Shown here piece by piece: positions 31,320 to 40,762 of a DNA stretch of 57,073 nucleotides (the stretch's first letter is position 1; every line of letters starts with the position of its first letter). The DNA is from Symbiodinium natans. Its lineage: Eukaryota > Sar > Dinophyceae > Suessiales > Symbiodiniaceae. The translations under genes were made by a program, and so were the position numbers. The notes beneath the pieces are model-generated. The model searched no databases. It was not told the DNA's origin and was given only the letters and a program-made list of their open reading frames with translations. The stretch lies in the NCBI GenBank assembly GCA_905221605.1, contig CAJNDS010000282.1:117501-174573 (forward strand), given 5' to 3'.

Positions 31320-31560
31320 TTCACCTCCTTTTCCCATCCAACCTTGGGGGGGGGGGGTAAGGGGGGGGTCCCCGGGCAGCTTTCACATGGAATCGGTTTC
31401 GCACAGCACATAAAGGCTCTTTCCCCCACCCCCCCAACCCCCCCCCCCCCCCCACCCCACCCTACCCCCCCCCCACCCCCCCACCCCCCCCACCCCCCCC
31501 CTCCCACCCCTACCCCTCCCCACCCCCCCCCCCCCCCCCTTGGCCGTGCTACCCCCTACC
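31320..31560. repeat. C-rich low-complexity tract
   Basis: Runs of C5-C17 broken by A or T (CCCCCACCCC, CCCTACCCC) over about 200 bp from 31417, with a G12 run at 31346. It yields false Pro/Gly-rich ORFs on both strands. Confidence 0.95.
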
Positions 31561-31684
31561 CCCCCCCCAGTTTCAAGGCTCAAGCAAATCAACTTTTGGC
31601 ATCCTTTGAGCTGATGAGCGCGTTTAGTTAACCTTTCAACTATGCTCCAGCGGGGTCGGCGGCTTGAGCGGAGGCTCTTAAATC
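31545..31684. repeat. Dispersed repeat X, copy 2
   Basis: It matches 4640-4776 (CAACTATGCTCCAGCGGGG, GGAGGCTCTTAAAT) but continues into CCGGGCACCC unique DNA instead of an array, so it shows what the first copy lost. Confidence 0.8.
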
Positions 31685-31799
31685 CGGGCACCCGTGGTCC
31701 GACGCAGTTAGGCGCAGCCCTAGCTTTAGCTATAGGGGGGGGGGTTAAGCCGCTGACCCGTTGGCTCCCCAACATCCGGCTCCCAAATTCGGCTCCCGA

Positions 31800-32180
31800 A
31801 GGGCATCATGTTTCAGGTACTTTTTTTATCGCGAAAAAACGCGCTATTTCCCACGAATTGGGGCTCCAGGACGCATTTTTGGGGTGCCCCATGGGGGGTC
31901 CCAAAAAAACCCCGGAGAGCATCATCGACTCTCTTTTCAACTTTGGCCAAAACGCGTTGTTGATGTTTTTGGGTGGCATTGGCCACCCCAAAGGACCCCA
32001 CAAGACGCGCATCATGAGCATCAGCGGGTTGGGTTTGGGTTTTCGGATGCGGCTGAGAGCTTGGAAAACACAGAGAAATGCTGTAAATACCGTGGTTTTC
32101 GTGCTGTTACGGACATTTCCGTTTTGAGGCCGGAATATGCCCCTATAAGCATCATGCCTGGAGGCCGGAGCCGATGATGC
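31800..32180. other. Array-free GC-rich segment, function unknown
   Basis: Several overlapping frames are open on both strands (for example FYREKTRYFPRIGAPG on plus), but none has splice edges or a recognised domain. Words such as GGGGTCC and GAGCATCATC recur. Could be part of a decayed element. Confidence 0.4.
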
Positions 32181-32189
32181 TCATGATGC

Positions 32190-32766
32190 GCGGCCGGGCG
32201 GGGGGCCAGGGCGCGGCATCATCGAGGCTGCGTTTTCTCTTAAAAAAACCGGGGGGCGAGCATCAGCAGCATCAGTGGCTCCGGAAAGGGTTTCGGGCGG
32301 CAGGTTTCGAAGGATGCTGGCATAACTCCATAACATGGCACTCGACATGCGCGCACACGCGCGCGACGCGCGCGCGAGCGCGCACGCCCGCGCGCTCGCG
32401 CGCCGCGCGCGCGCGCGGCCCATGGCTCCCCTGGCCCCATGGCCCATGGACCCATGGCTCCTGGCCCCATGGTCCCGTAGCTCTTGGCCTCAGGGTCCAT
32501 GGTCCCATGACCCCATGCCCCTGGACCCTGGTCCCATAGCTCTTTCAGCTGACTTTAAAGGGCGCCATACATGCCCGCCCGCGCCGTTGTTTGTTGTTGG
32601 GGGCCAGGGTGCGCATCATCCAGGCTTCGTTTCTCTTTGGGGACCCGGGGGGCGAGCATCAGCAGCATTAGCGGCTCCGGAAAGGGTTTCGGGCGGCAGG
32701 ATTTCGAAGGATGCTGGCATAACTCCATAACATGGCACTCGACATGCGCGCACACGCGCGCGCCCG
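32190..32766 (+). repeat. Duplicated GC-rich segment with alternating CG DNA
   Basis: GGGCGAGCATCAGCAGCAT, GGCTCCGGAAAGGGTTTCGG, GATGCTGGCATAACTCC and ATGGCACTCGACATGCGCGC occur at 32255-32356 and again at 32650-32762. Copy 1 continues into CGCGCGAGCGCG-type sequence (32350-32420), which can adopt Z-DNA. Between the copies lies a CCATGG-rich degenerate tandem (32420-32545). Confidence 0.9.
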
Positions 32767-32787
32767 CGCGTCTAATGTTCAACTATT

Positions 32788-33016
32788 GGCTGAGTAAGGT
32801 GCTGACGATCATGCACATGAACACCTCCACGGTGTTTGCGAACGTGCAAACTGTACATGCACACTTCCACAGTGTGGCCATGCACCTCCACGGTGTTTCT
32901 GAACATGAAAACCTCCACGGTGTTTGCGAACGTGAAAACTGTACATGCACACTTCCACAGTGTGGCCATGCACCTCCACGGTGTTTCTGAACATGAACAC
33001 CTCCACGGTGTTTGCG

Positions 33017-33060
<44 letters not shown>

Positions 33061-33305
33061 GCTGTTGTTGTTGTTGTTGGCTGAGTAAGGTGCTGACGAT
33101 CATGCACATGAACACCTCCACGGTGTTTGCGAACGTGCAAGCTGTACATGCACACTTCCACAGTGTGGCCATGCACCTCCACGGTGTTTCTGAACATGAA
33201 CACCTCCACGGTGTTTGCGAACGTGAAAACTGTACATGCACACTTCCACAGTGTGGCCATGCACCTCCACAGTGTTTCTGAACATGAACACCTCCACGGT
33301 GTTTG

Positions 33306-33369
<64 letters not shown>
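32788..33369 (+). repeat. 291-bp tandem repeat, two copies, each ending in (TTG)n
   Basis: GGCTGAGTAAGGTGCTGACG begins at 32788 and 33079, giving a 291-bp period. Inside are about 96-bp subrepeats of CACCTCCACGGTGTTT, GCGAACGTG and CACTTCCACAGTGTGG. Each unit ends in about 20 TTG triplets. All frames are nearly stop-free, giving spurious ORFs up to 162 codons with poly-Cys/Val/Leu or poly-Gln/Asn/Thr. Confidence 0.95.
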
Positions 33370-33540
33370 GCTGCTGTGCTTGCTGCCGTTGTCCTGCTGC
33401 TGGTGGGCGTGCCCGGCTGTGGGCGACAGCCCGTTAGATTTAGGGTTTAGGGTTTAGGGGTAAGGTTTAGGGTTTAGGGTTTTTGGGTTCAGGGTTGAGG
33501 TTTAGGGTTGAGGGTTTAGGGCTTCTGGGCTACGGGGGGT

Positions 33541-33638
33541 TAGAAACCTGGTTCCCAAAACCAAGAAAGCCCCTCAGCATCCCGACCGCCCCCCAACCGA
33601 ACTCCCAGAACCAACTCCAGCCCGAGACTCGAAACCGT
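33541..33638 (+). CDS. Weak candidate exon, Pro-rich
   Basis: After GGGGGGTTAG| the plus frame reads NLVPKTKKAPQHPDRPPTE. Low complexity; could be non-coding. Confidence 0.25.
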
Positions 33639-33672
33639 TTAGGGTTGAGTGTTCAGGGTTTAGGATTAGGGG

Positions 33673-33864
33673 GGTTTAGGGTTTAGGGTTTAGGGTTTAG
33701 GGTTTAGGGTTTAGGGTTTAGGGTTTAGGGTTTAGGGTTTAGGGTTTAGGGTTTAGGGTTTAGGGTTTAGGGTTTAGGGTTTAGGGTTTAGGGTTTAGGG
33801 TTTAGGGTTTAGGGTTTAGGGTTTAGGGTTTAGGGTTTAGGGTTTAGGGTTTAGGGTTTAGGGC
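33673..33864 (+). repeat. Longest telomeric array, about 27 TTTAGGG units
   Basis: This is an almost perfect run of TTTAGGG, the longest and purest array in the window. It lies between exon-like islands at 33.54-33.64 and 33.9-34.0 kb. Its purity implies recent gain or active homogenisation. Confidence 0.95.
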
Positions 33865-33904
33865 CTAGACTCTAAATCTAAACCCGAAACCCCAACCCTG
33901 AAGC

Positions 33905-34015
33905 AAAGAAGTGACAGCAATATTTGGGGTCGATGCCTGACAGGTTGGGGCAAAACCGATGCCCAGCGACCGCGCCTAGCATAGCCGCCAGCCAGGCCCC
34001 TTGGTTTCCGGAAAA
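33905..34015 (-). CDS. Candidate exon
   Basis: The minus frame reads SGNQGAWLAAMLGAVAGHR then FCPNLSGIDPKYCCHFF. It is the most 3' of four successive minus-strand exons at 33.9-34.8 kb. Unassigned. Confidence 0.5.
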
Positions 34016-34034
34016 GGGTCTGAGAAAATGGGTT

Positions 34035-34146
34035 TGGGGTTTAAAGGGTTTAGAGGGTTTAGAGGGTTTAGTGGGTTTAGAGGGTCTAGAGGGTTTAGAG
34101 GGTTTAGAGGGTTTAGAGGGTTTGGAGGGTTTGGAGGGTTTGGAGA
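34035..34146 (+). repeat. (GGGTTTAGA)n 9-bp variant array
   Basis: About 12 units of GGGTTTAGA drifting to GGGTTTGGA. The period is nine, not seven, so it expanded as its own unit. Confidence 0.9.
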
Positions 34147-34189
34147 AATCCTAAACCCTACACCTGGGAACAGTTCAGAAGCTAGGCTG

Positions 34190-34293
34190 CCCAGTAACCT
34201 AGGCTGAAAAAGGGTGCCCTTTTTGCCTTAAGGGGGTTTATAAGGGAACCTACACCCCCCAAAAAGGGAATAAGGGTACTACTGGGCATCCTA
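34190..34293. mobile_element. Element family D, copy 2
   Basis: TGCCCAGTAACCTAGG ... CTACTGGGCATCCTAGG, nearly identical to 3504-3612. It directly follows the 3' edge of the exon at 34297-34393, so the intron would begin within it. Confidence 0.85.
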
Positions 34294-34296
34294 GGA

Positions 34297-34393
34297 AGTG
34301 AGGAGGCGGTACCGTTCTCGTGCTTTGAAGCCCACAGAGACTCCACAGCCTTCGCGTAGTAGGTGTGGAAGTCTGCTCCGACGAAGGTCCCGA
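34297..34393 (-). CDS. Candidate exon
   Basis: The minus frame reads VGTFVGADFHTYYAKAVES then LWASKHENGTASSL. Good codon use. The downstream edge is set by element D. Unassigned. Confidence 0.55.
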
Positions 34394-34485
34394 CCCTAAA
34401 CCCTAAACCCTAAACCCTAAACCCTAAACCCTAAACCCTAAACCCTAAACCCTAAACCCTAGACCCTAGACCCTAAACCCTAAAC

Positions 34486-34575
34486 CCAGTTCAGAAGCTC
34501 TGAGTTGAAAGTCCTGGTCAGCAGGTTGTGCTTCATGCACTCTCTCAGGGAGCTCCTCCTCTGTCCACTTGCCTT
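34486..34575 (-). CDS. Candidate exon
   Basis: The minus frame reads GKWTEEELPERVHEAQPADQ then DFQLRASEL. The last codons (AGCTTCTGAACTG) recur at 34163-34180, a small exon fragment copied about 320 bp downstream. Confidence 0.5.
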
Positions 34576-34642
34576 AAACCTTAAACCCTAAACCCTAAAC
34601 CCTAAACCCAAAACCCAAAACCCTAAACCCTAAAACCCTAAC

Positions 34643-34799
34643 TGTCTTTCTGCTCCCGGTAGATGATTCGTGGCCTTTCAATCAAGTACTCGTCTGCGAA
34701 CTCTTCCCAGCTTTCCACCCCAGCAGGAAAGACGTTGAATGCATGGAACACTTTCTTTGATTTTCCGAGGGGGCCAATGACATGAGCGTAATGCTCTAC
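34643..34799 (-). CDS. 52-codon exon, unknown protein
   Basis: Acceptor GGGTGTAG| and donor AAGACA|GTTAGG bound 157 nt reading VEHYAHVIGPLGKSKKVFHA, FNVFPAGVESWEEFADEYL and IERPRIIYREQKD. There is no in-frame start, so it is internal. Strong coding look; I do not recognise the family. Confidence 0.65.
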
Positions 34800-35734
34800 C
34801 TACACCCTAAGCCCTAAACTCTAAACCCTAAACCCTAAACCCTAACCCCTAAACCTAGACCCTAGACCCTAGACCCTAGACCCTAGACCCTGAACCCAAA
34901 TGAAGGGTGTCGTTTGAGGTTTAGGTGGGGTGTTTCTGAGAGCTGGGGTCGCGTGGCCGGGGTTCTGGGGCATAACCTCGCAGGCCGGTCTCTTCAGGAA
35001 CCCGCGAACCCAGAACCCTAAAGGACCTCAAGCTTATTAGCCGGATTCCGGGTTTAGGGTTTAGGGTTTAGGGTTTAGGGTTTAGGGTTTGGGGTTTGGG
35101 GTTTAGGGTTTAGAGTTAGGGTTTAGGGTTTAGGGGACTTTGTAAGGTAGAACAGTAAGGCATGTACGGCATGCATGGCTTTGTCGGGTGGCTGCTTGGG
35201 ACTTTGGGCCTCCGACTGCTGCCCGAGACTCATGGGTCATACTACGGTTTAGGGTTTAGGGTTTAGGGTTTAGGGTTTAGGGTTTAGGGTTTAGGGTTTA
35301 GGGTTTAGGGTTTAGGGTTTAGGGTTTAGGGTTTAGTTTCCCCGCGTAAATAACCTTGATTAGCCTTGATCATCCCTAGATGGCCTTCATTATGGGGGAA
35401 ACCTGGGGGGGGATAGTATCCCTAAACCCTAAACCCTAGAACCCTAGAACCCTAGAACCCTAAACCCTAAACCCTAAACGGGCGTAGTATAGAGGGGGGT
35501 AGCAGGGGAACCCATTAGAGATGGATCCTTCCCACCATCTCATCCTAAACCTTCTGAGAACCCGAACGAAGCACCCCCATAGCCCCAAAGCCCCCCAAAA
35601 ACTCCCCCCTTCTTGAGCACCCAGCCCTGAACCCTAAACCCCAAACCCTACACCCCAAACCCTTGACCCTTATCCCCTAACTCCTAACCTCTGACCCCTA
35701 AACCCTAACCCCCCCCCCCTTCGGTCAGGGGGCT

Positions 35735-35825
35735 CGAAGCACGAGCGGTCCGGAGCGACTGAAGCTGCCGGCATACTCTGCATCCATTTTTCGGCCTGCA
35801 GCTCTAGATCCCCAGAGTAACCTAG
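35735..35825 (-). CDS. PPR exon
   Basis: The minus frame reads SGDLELQAEKWMQSMPAAS then VAPDRSCFEP. G-D-x-x-x-A-E-K-W-x-x-x-M with P-D afterwards is a PPR helix-B/next-repeat junction. Remnants of element D (GAGTAACCTAGG) lie upstream. Confidence 0.65.
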
Positions 35826-35896
35826 GAATGAACAGGGTTCAGGGTTCAGGGTATTCAGGGTATTCAGGGTTTGGGTGACCAATCTTCGGGCTGCAG

Positions 35897-36090
35897 GGGG
35901 TTGCATGGTTTCTTAGTATGGGCCCTTAAAACGGGGACTGGTTAACTAGGGTTTAGGGTTTAGGGCTACATGGACCCTTTAAAAGAGGACCCCTTTTATA
36001 CCCCTTATATGCCCTATAAACCCAAGGGGCCCATATCAGAACCCTCTAAAGAAGGGAAAGGGCCACATTAAGGACCATGTAACTACGCAT
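35897..36090. mobile_element. Element family C, copy 2, with telomeric insertion
   Basis: GTTGCATGGTTTCTTAGTATGG ... ACCATGTAAC ends. Compared with 7027-7166 it contains an extra GGTTTAGGGTTTAGGGCTACATGG near 35950. Confidence 0.7.
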
Positions 36091-36097
36091 AGGTCTA

Positions 36098-36160
36098 GAC
36101 CCAAGAGCAGCCAGGGAATGAGTCAGTTTAGGGTTTACGGCTTCGGGGTGACCCAAGAGC
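36098..36160. repeat. Short telomeric insertion with 11-bp direct repeats
   Basis: GACCCAAGAGC at 36098-36108 and 36150-36160 flank GTTTAGGGTTTACGG and unique bases. It may be a duplication footprint or a B-family remnant. Confidence 0.5.
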
Positions 36161-36509
36161 GAGTAACCTAGGAATAGAAAGGGCGCCCCTTGTTGGTTGA
36201 AAGGGTCTCATAAGGGAACCCTAAACCCTAAACCCTAAACCCTAAACCCTAAACCCTAAACCCTAAACCCTAAACCCTAAACCCTAAACCCTAAACCTAC
36301 TCGAGGTCCTGGATCTTGTTCTGCTGGTGGATTTAGGCTTCGGAGAGCTTCGGAGTGGAAGGGTTTAGGGTCTTTGGAGGTAAGTTTTGGTTTAGGGGTC
36401 AAGGATTAGGATGTTGCTCTCTTTCTTGGGGGTTTAGCGTTCAGGGCCCCAAACCCTAAACCCTAAACCCTAAACCCTAAACCCTAAACCCTAAACCCTA
36501 AACCCTAAA

Positions 36510-36605
36510 CCAGGGCAATTCGGGTTTCTGATTCAGGGCTTTGTAGGGCTTCATCAGGATGAAGCCTTTATATCTTCGGAACTGCGATGTCATGAGCAGA
36601 GGGGG
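36510..36605 (-). CDS. Candidate exon
   Basis: The minus frame reads LLMTSQFRRYKGFILMKPYK then ALNQKPELPW; acceptor perhaps GACATCGCAG|TTC. Unassigned. A 55-codon plus frame at 36735-36905 nearby has weaker support. Confidence 0.45.
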
Positions 36606-37199
36606 GGGGGGGGCGCCATGGAGTTAGGCATACAATCTAGGGTTTAGGGTTTAGGGTTTAGGTTTGTACGCCACCAAAAGAATCAACAAACCTTTGTATT
36701 CTCCACAGAAACATCAAAAAGCGACTAATCCACTGAATGCAACACACATGTAAAAACCTTGCAATAAACAAAGGGTTCTGCCCGCTGGCACGGGTGATGT
36801 TAGGCAAAGTCATTGCCGTGGAGACCGCCAAAAGACCCAGGCGATTCAATACGACAGAACGGGAAGAAGGAGTTGATCTTGGAGGCAGCCTATAACCCTT
36901 ATCTGCAAACCCCTAAACCTGACAACAAACCCCTTGCTTAAGCCCTGAGATTTGAACTAAAGATCCCCTTTAAGCAGCCTTGTAGGCCCTCTACATACAC
37001 CCAAAAAGGTTTCTGGTTGAAGGGCTTGTAGTGCCCTATAAACCCTATACCCAAAACCGCTTTCACAAAGCAGACCCGCTACAAAAACCAGCGCCCTTTT
37101 GTCAACAGGGCCAGTCTCTGCGCAGATGGGCCGTGTAGGCCGACCGACCGTAGACCCTCAATACCCTAAACCCAAAGCCATAACCTGTATAGTATTGAA

Positions 37200-37310
37200 G
37201 ATTTAGATTTCTATTCCTTATTGTGTTTAAGTAAGTACCCATGAAAAATTAGACTTCTATTCCTCATTGTGTTTAAGTGCCCTTGAAAGTGTAAAAGGTT
37301 ATGCCACTAT
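37200..37310 (+). repeat. Duplicated AT-rich module, also at 51197-51260
   Basis: TTCTATTCCTTATTGTGTTTAAGT and TTCTATTCCTCATTGTG... (shortened) occur 55 bp apart. The second half (CCCTTGAAA, GCCACTATGACAA) reappears at 51197-51260 as CTATTCCTTTTTGTGTTGAAG and GCCATGATGACAA. An uncharacterised dispersed element. Confidence 0.65.
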
Positions 37311-37326
37311 GACAAGTAACATAAAC

Positions 37327-37454
37327 CGACTCCAGATCTAAGATTCGCTCCTGCGCGGTGCTTCGTAAGATGTAGGAAATCAGGGTTTGGAAGGGGTTTC
37401 CTGCTATCCAGTGCCTATAGGGCTTGTATTGGTGCATCAACCGCTCAGAGTCAA
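37327..37454 (-). CDS. Candidate exon, 42 codons
   Basis: The minus frame reads VDSERLMHQYKPYRHWIAG, NPFQTLISYILRSTAQE and RILDLES, with donor GAGTCG|GTTTAT. Very protein-like; family unknown. Confidence 0.6.
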
Positions 37455-37587
37455 CCCTAAACCCTAAACCCTAAACCCTAAACCCTAAACCTAAACCCTA
37501 AACCCTAAACCCTAAACCCTAAAGGCCCTAAACCCTAAACCCTAGGCTTTAGCGACTCTAGTACATGGGGCGATACGGGTTTTAAAC

Positions 37588-37656
37588 TCATGGATCGGTA
37601 CTCTCAGAGACCATCCGCGCCGATGAAGCATGCACCCTCTTAAGTCTGCTATGAAG
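37588..37656 (-). CDS. Candidate terminal exon
   Basis: Acceptor CCCTAAACACCCAG| (array edge), then LHSRLKRVHASSARMVSEST and DP, followed by TGA. Phase 0. Confidence 0.45.
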   Translation of the reverse strand, partial: LHSRLKRVHASSARMVSESTDP

Positions 37657-38013
37657 CTGGGTGTTTAGGGTTTAGGGTTTAGGGTTTAGGGTTTAGGGTT
37701 TAGGGTTTAGGGTTTAGGGTTTAGGGTTTAGGGGGTTTGGGGAGGATTTACTGGGATTGAGCTCTTCTTGTTTGAGGGCGGTGTGTTTGGATTAGATCTT
37801 GACCTTGAACTCTGAACGCAACCTCGCAAATCTCCAACCCGAATGAGGAGGCTGTTCAAAAGCCTACGACGTCTTCATTTTCAGGGTTCAGGGTTCAGGG
37901 CATACATGGCTACCACAACCCCCACATGCGTACCCTAAACCCTAAACCCTAAACCCTAAACCCTAAACCCAAAACCCTAAACCCTAACCCTAAACCCTAA
38001 ACCCCAAGCACCT

Positions 38014-39261
38014 CTAGGCTCCAGGTGCTGACTTCTCCTCCGGCTGCTCCTCTGCCGCAGCTTCGTCCTGCAGCTGCTGCGACAGCGAATGGAGGTCGCC
38101 AAGCACCCAGATGTCGCCAATCTGCGACCCCTCCTCTGACTGGATTAGGATTTAGGGTTTAGGGTTTAGGGTTTAGGGTTTAGGGTTTAGGGTTTAGGGT
38201 TCAGGGTTTAGGGTTTAGGGTTTAGGGGGTTAAGGGGTTAAGGGGTTAAGGGGCTAAGGGGTTAAGGGGTTAGGGTTTTTAGAAGGGGTTGAAGCCCAAC
38301 AAGAAGTTTACAGGATGGCCCCTTAAAGTACCTAAAATCCTCTGAAACATTTTCCTCTAAACCCCCAAAATGGCAAAATATGAAATATTGCATAGGCCTA
38401 AACCCTAAACCTAAACCCTAAACCCTAAACCCCAAACCCTAAACCCCTCCTAAGTCCTTGGCCAGGGCGAAGCGGGCGGCTCCAATCCATCGCACCGGGC
38501 GCTGCGTTGGAGGTACGCCGAGCAGGGGGCCGCCGGAGTGCGTGCCACTGAACCTCTAGAGCACCAAAAAGCAAGGGTTTAGGGTTTAGGGTTTACGACT
38601 TAGGGTTTAGGGGTTTAGGGTTTAGGGTTTAGCTTTTAGGGTTTGGGGTTTAAGGTTTAGGGCCAGGGGTTTGGGGTAGTACTATGTTAATACTCCCTTT
38701 GGGTTCAACATCAACTGCAACAAACATTCTTCCTGAGGAGACTGTAGAGGAACCACACTCGAGCAAATGCGACGGTTTCATCCACGACGACGTCTTGGAT
38801 GGTGCAGGTGTAGTTGTGCAGCTTCTCGTGAATTGCGTCCCGGTACCTATACTGAACTTGGCACCCTAGCAAAATTACACTTTATCTAGTAACCCTAAAC
38901 CCTAAACCCTAAACCCGAAACCCTAAACCCTAAACCCTAAACTATTTCCAAGTACCCCTATAAGGTACATCTTGAATGCTTCAGGCCCAACGCGGTCGAC
39001 GGCCTCAGTAGAGCCGCGGAAGCGCACGTCGGGTGCAAGAATCGCGAAGAGAGCATCGTCGTCACAAGCGTTCCACACACGCCTGGCTTGGCCTTTAAAC
39101 CCTCTGAAAAAATATTTGCAGATAGGGTCCCCTCTATAAACCCTAGTAAGGAAATTTAACAAGTGTCCCAAAAAACAACCTAGACGCTCGTAGAAAACCT
39201 CAACCAGCTTCCGAAGGGCTGTCCGTTGCTGGCCAGACGTCGACTCTGCCACAGGATCCAT
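38014..39261 (-). CDS. SnoaL/NTF2-like protein, complete five-exon gene, 182 aa
   Basis: Exons (minus): 39261-39188, 39103-38956, 38851-38754, 38547-38445, 38139-38014. They sum to 549 nt, 183 codons from ATG to TAG, and every junction keeps phase. Product: a cone-shaped alpha+beta fold with an N-terminal helix region (LRKLVEVFYE), WNACDDDALFAILAPDV (residues about 35-50), IHEKLHNYTCTIQDVVVDE, then THSGGPLLGVPPTQRPV (the family's G-x-H-x-G-x-x-x-G-x-P-P-T motif) and IGDIWVLGDLHSLSQQL, followed by an acidic tail. SnoaL-like proteins are small-molecule cyclases, isomerases or ligand binders; substrate unknown. Intron 1 uses a likely GC donor (GA|GCGTCT); the others are GT-AG. Introns 2-4 hold telomeric arrays; intron 4 starts GTTTAGGG and ends CCTAATCCAG. 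The start could lie further upstream (frame open to GTGACAG|C). Confidence 0.8.
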
Positions 39262-39465
39262 CAGGCAGAAATCGCTGTCACAACGTGTGACAGCCTGGTT
39301 GCTCTATAATAATGTTTAATGTTTGGGGTTTAGGGTTTAGGGTTTAGGGTAGAATAATCAGAAGGGTGCCAATTTTGGAGCTTAGGGCGTTCATAGAGAA
39401 CCCACCCGAAACAAGGGGCATTAGAATACCGGTGCCACCGGGCATCCTAGACAGTGAAGAGAAAC

Positions 39466-39735
39466 ACAGGGCACCCTCGGAGATGTCCAAGCAGATTCTA
39501 GGAGCCTCATTAGCAGTGGCAGCTACGCCCCTCTCCCCGTCCCCTTGAGCAGCGACTGCGCGAATTTGCTGCAAGAGATTCGAGAAGGAGTTGTGAGTCT
39601 GGCATTTCAGGCAAGGCGAAAAGTAGGGTCTTGAATGCGTTTCTTGGGAAGGATGCAGGCTCACATGTGAGCCCACTCAGCCCGAGTCTGGTGGTGCCAC
39701 ATCCCGCTATTTTCTCGGGTCCGTCGAACACTAAA
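39466..39735 (-). CDS. Candidate exon(s) upstream of the SnoaL-like gene
   Basis: After TTTAG| (array edge) the minus frame reads FDGPEKIAGCGTTRLGLSG then FKTLLFALPEMPDSQLLLE. A second frame begins after TCTCTTGCAG| and reads QIRAVAAQGDGERGVAAT then NEAPRICLDISEG. A degraded family-D element (39362-39462) follows. Whether this joins the SnoaL-like gene is not shown. Confidence 0.45.
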
Positions 39736-39819
39736 CCCTAAACCCTGAACTAAAACCCTGAGCCATCAGCCCACTGCACGTGAAATTGGGGGGTTAGGCT
39801 CGTATAGGATGTAAAACTA

Positions 39820-39882
39820 ATCCTGCCTCCTCCACGCGCTCTTGCTTTGCGAAGGTCTGGATCAGCTTGCCATACATCAAGC
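39820..39882 (-). CDS. PPR exon
   Basis: Acceptor TAAGCTTCAG|GC then LMYGKLIQTFAKQERVEEA, a good PPR repeat (Y-G-x-L-I-x-x-x-x-K-x-x-x-x-x-E-A). Confidence 0.65.
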
Positions 39883-40762
39883 CTGAAGCTTAAAACTCAG
39901 GAGATCAGATAACGACAATCCCCGTTAGGGTTTGGGGTTTCGGGCTTAGGGTTTAGGGTTTAGGGTTCAGGGTTTTGGGGTTTAGGCATTCTGCACCGAT
40001 ACCACAACAAGTCATTGTCGTGCGCCCTGCACTTTATTTAAACCCTATTCTCAACCCGCAACCCTATTGACGGCCATAGACCCCAAACCCCTCTCCTCAA
40101 ATGAGTCTTTACGAAGGGTGGGTATTCTCTGTCGCCTGACAAGCTGCTTGACAGAGAATGCTCGAACCGGAAGTCTGAACTCTAACACACACAAACCCTA
40201 AATCCCGAAAAACCCTAAAACTCTAAAAGCCCTCATAAACCCTAAAACATAGACCATAAATCCCTAAACACCCTAAACCTCTAAAAGCCTAGAATCCTAA
40301 CGCCCTGCACCCCAATCACACCTCCAGGCCATGTGGCTCGGGTCACTCAGGTGGCAACGGCGTTCGAGCATGCCTCTGAATGGGGCGCGAAGACGCAGTT
40401 TGCCGTGTAGGGGTTTTTAGGCTTCGGGTTTGGGGTTAGGGTTTAGGGTTTCGAGTTTCGAATTTGGGGCTTAGGGTTTGAGGTTGGGGCACGGGGATGA
40501 AGGGTTCTGCGTTTGGGGGTGTATGCCTTGGGTCCTTTGGTTTTTGTTGGGTCCTTGTTCAGGATTCCTTTTTTTCGATATAAAAAAAGGGGTGGGCAAA
40601 CTTTGGGAAACTCTCGTGTAGGATCTTGGCCGGTCATGTACGTCACTCTAGGTAGACCGTGAACGTTAAACTCTGTACAAACCCTATGTATTCGATTTAG
40701 GGTTTAGGGTGTAGGGTTTGAGGACCGAGTTCATTTTCGTTGCTGAGCTTTCGCTTCTGCAG

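Noticed and set aside
31265-31631. Gly-rich and Pro-rich ORFs
   Set aside because: They come from C/G homopolymer tracts.
31642-32177. Plus ORFs of 138-161 codons as a retroelement protein
   Set aside because: No reverse transcriptase, integrase or zinc-knuckle motif can be seen; several frames and both strands are open alike.
32772-33260. Long ORFs of up to 162 codons on minus and others on plus
   Set aside because: They arise from a tandem repeat and (TTG)n that lack stops in every frame; no conserved domain and both strands are equally open.
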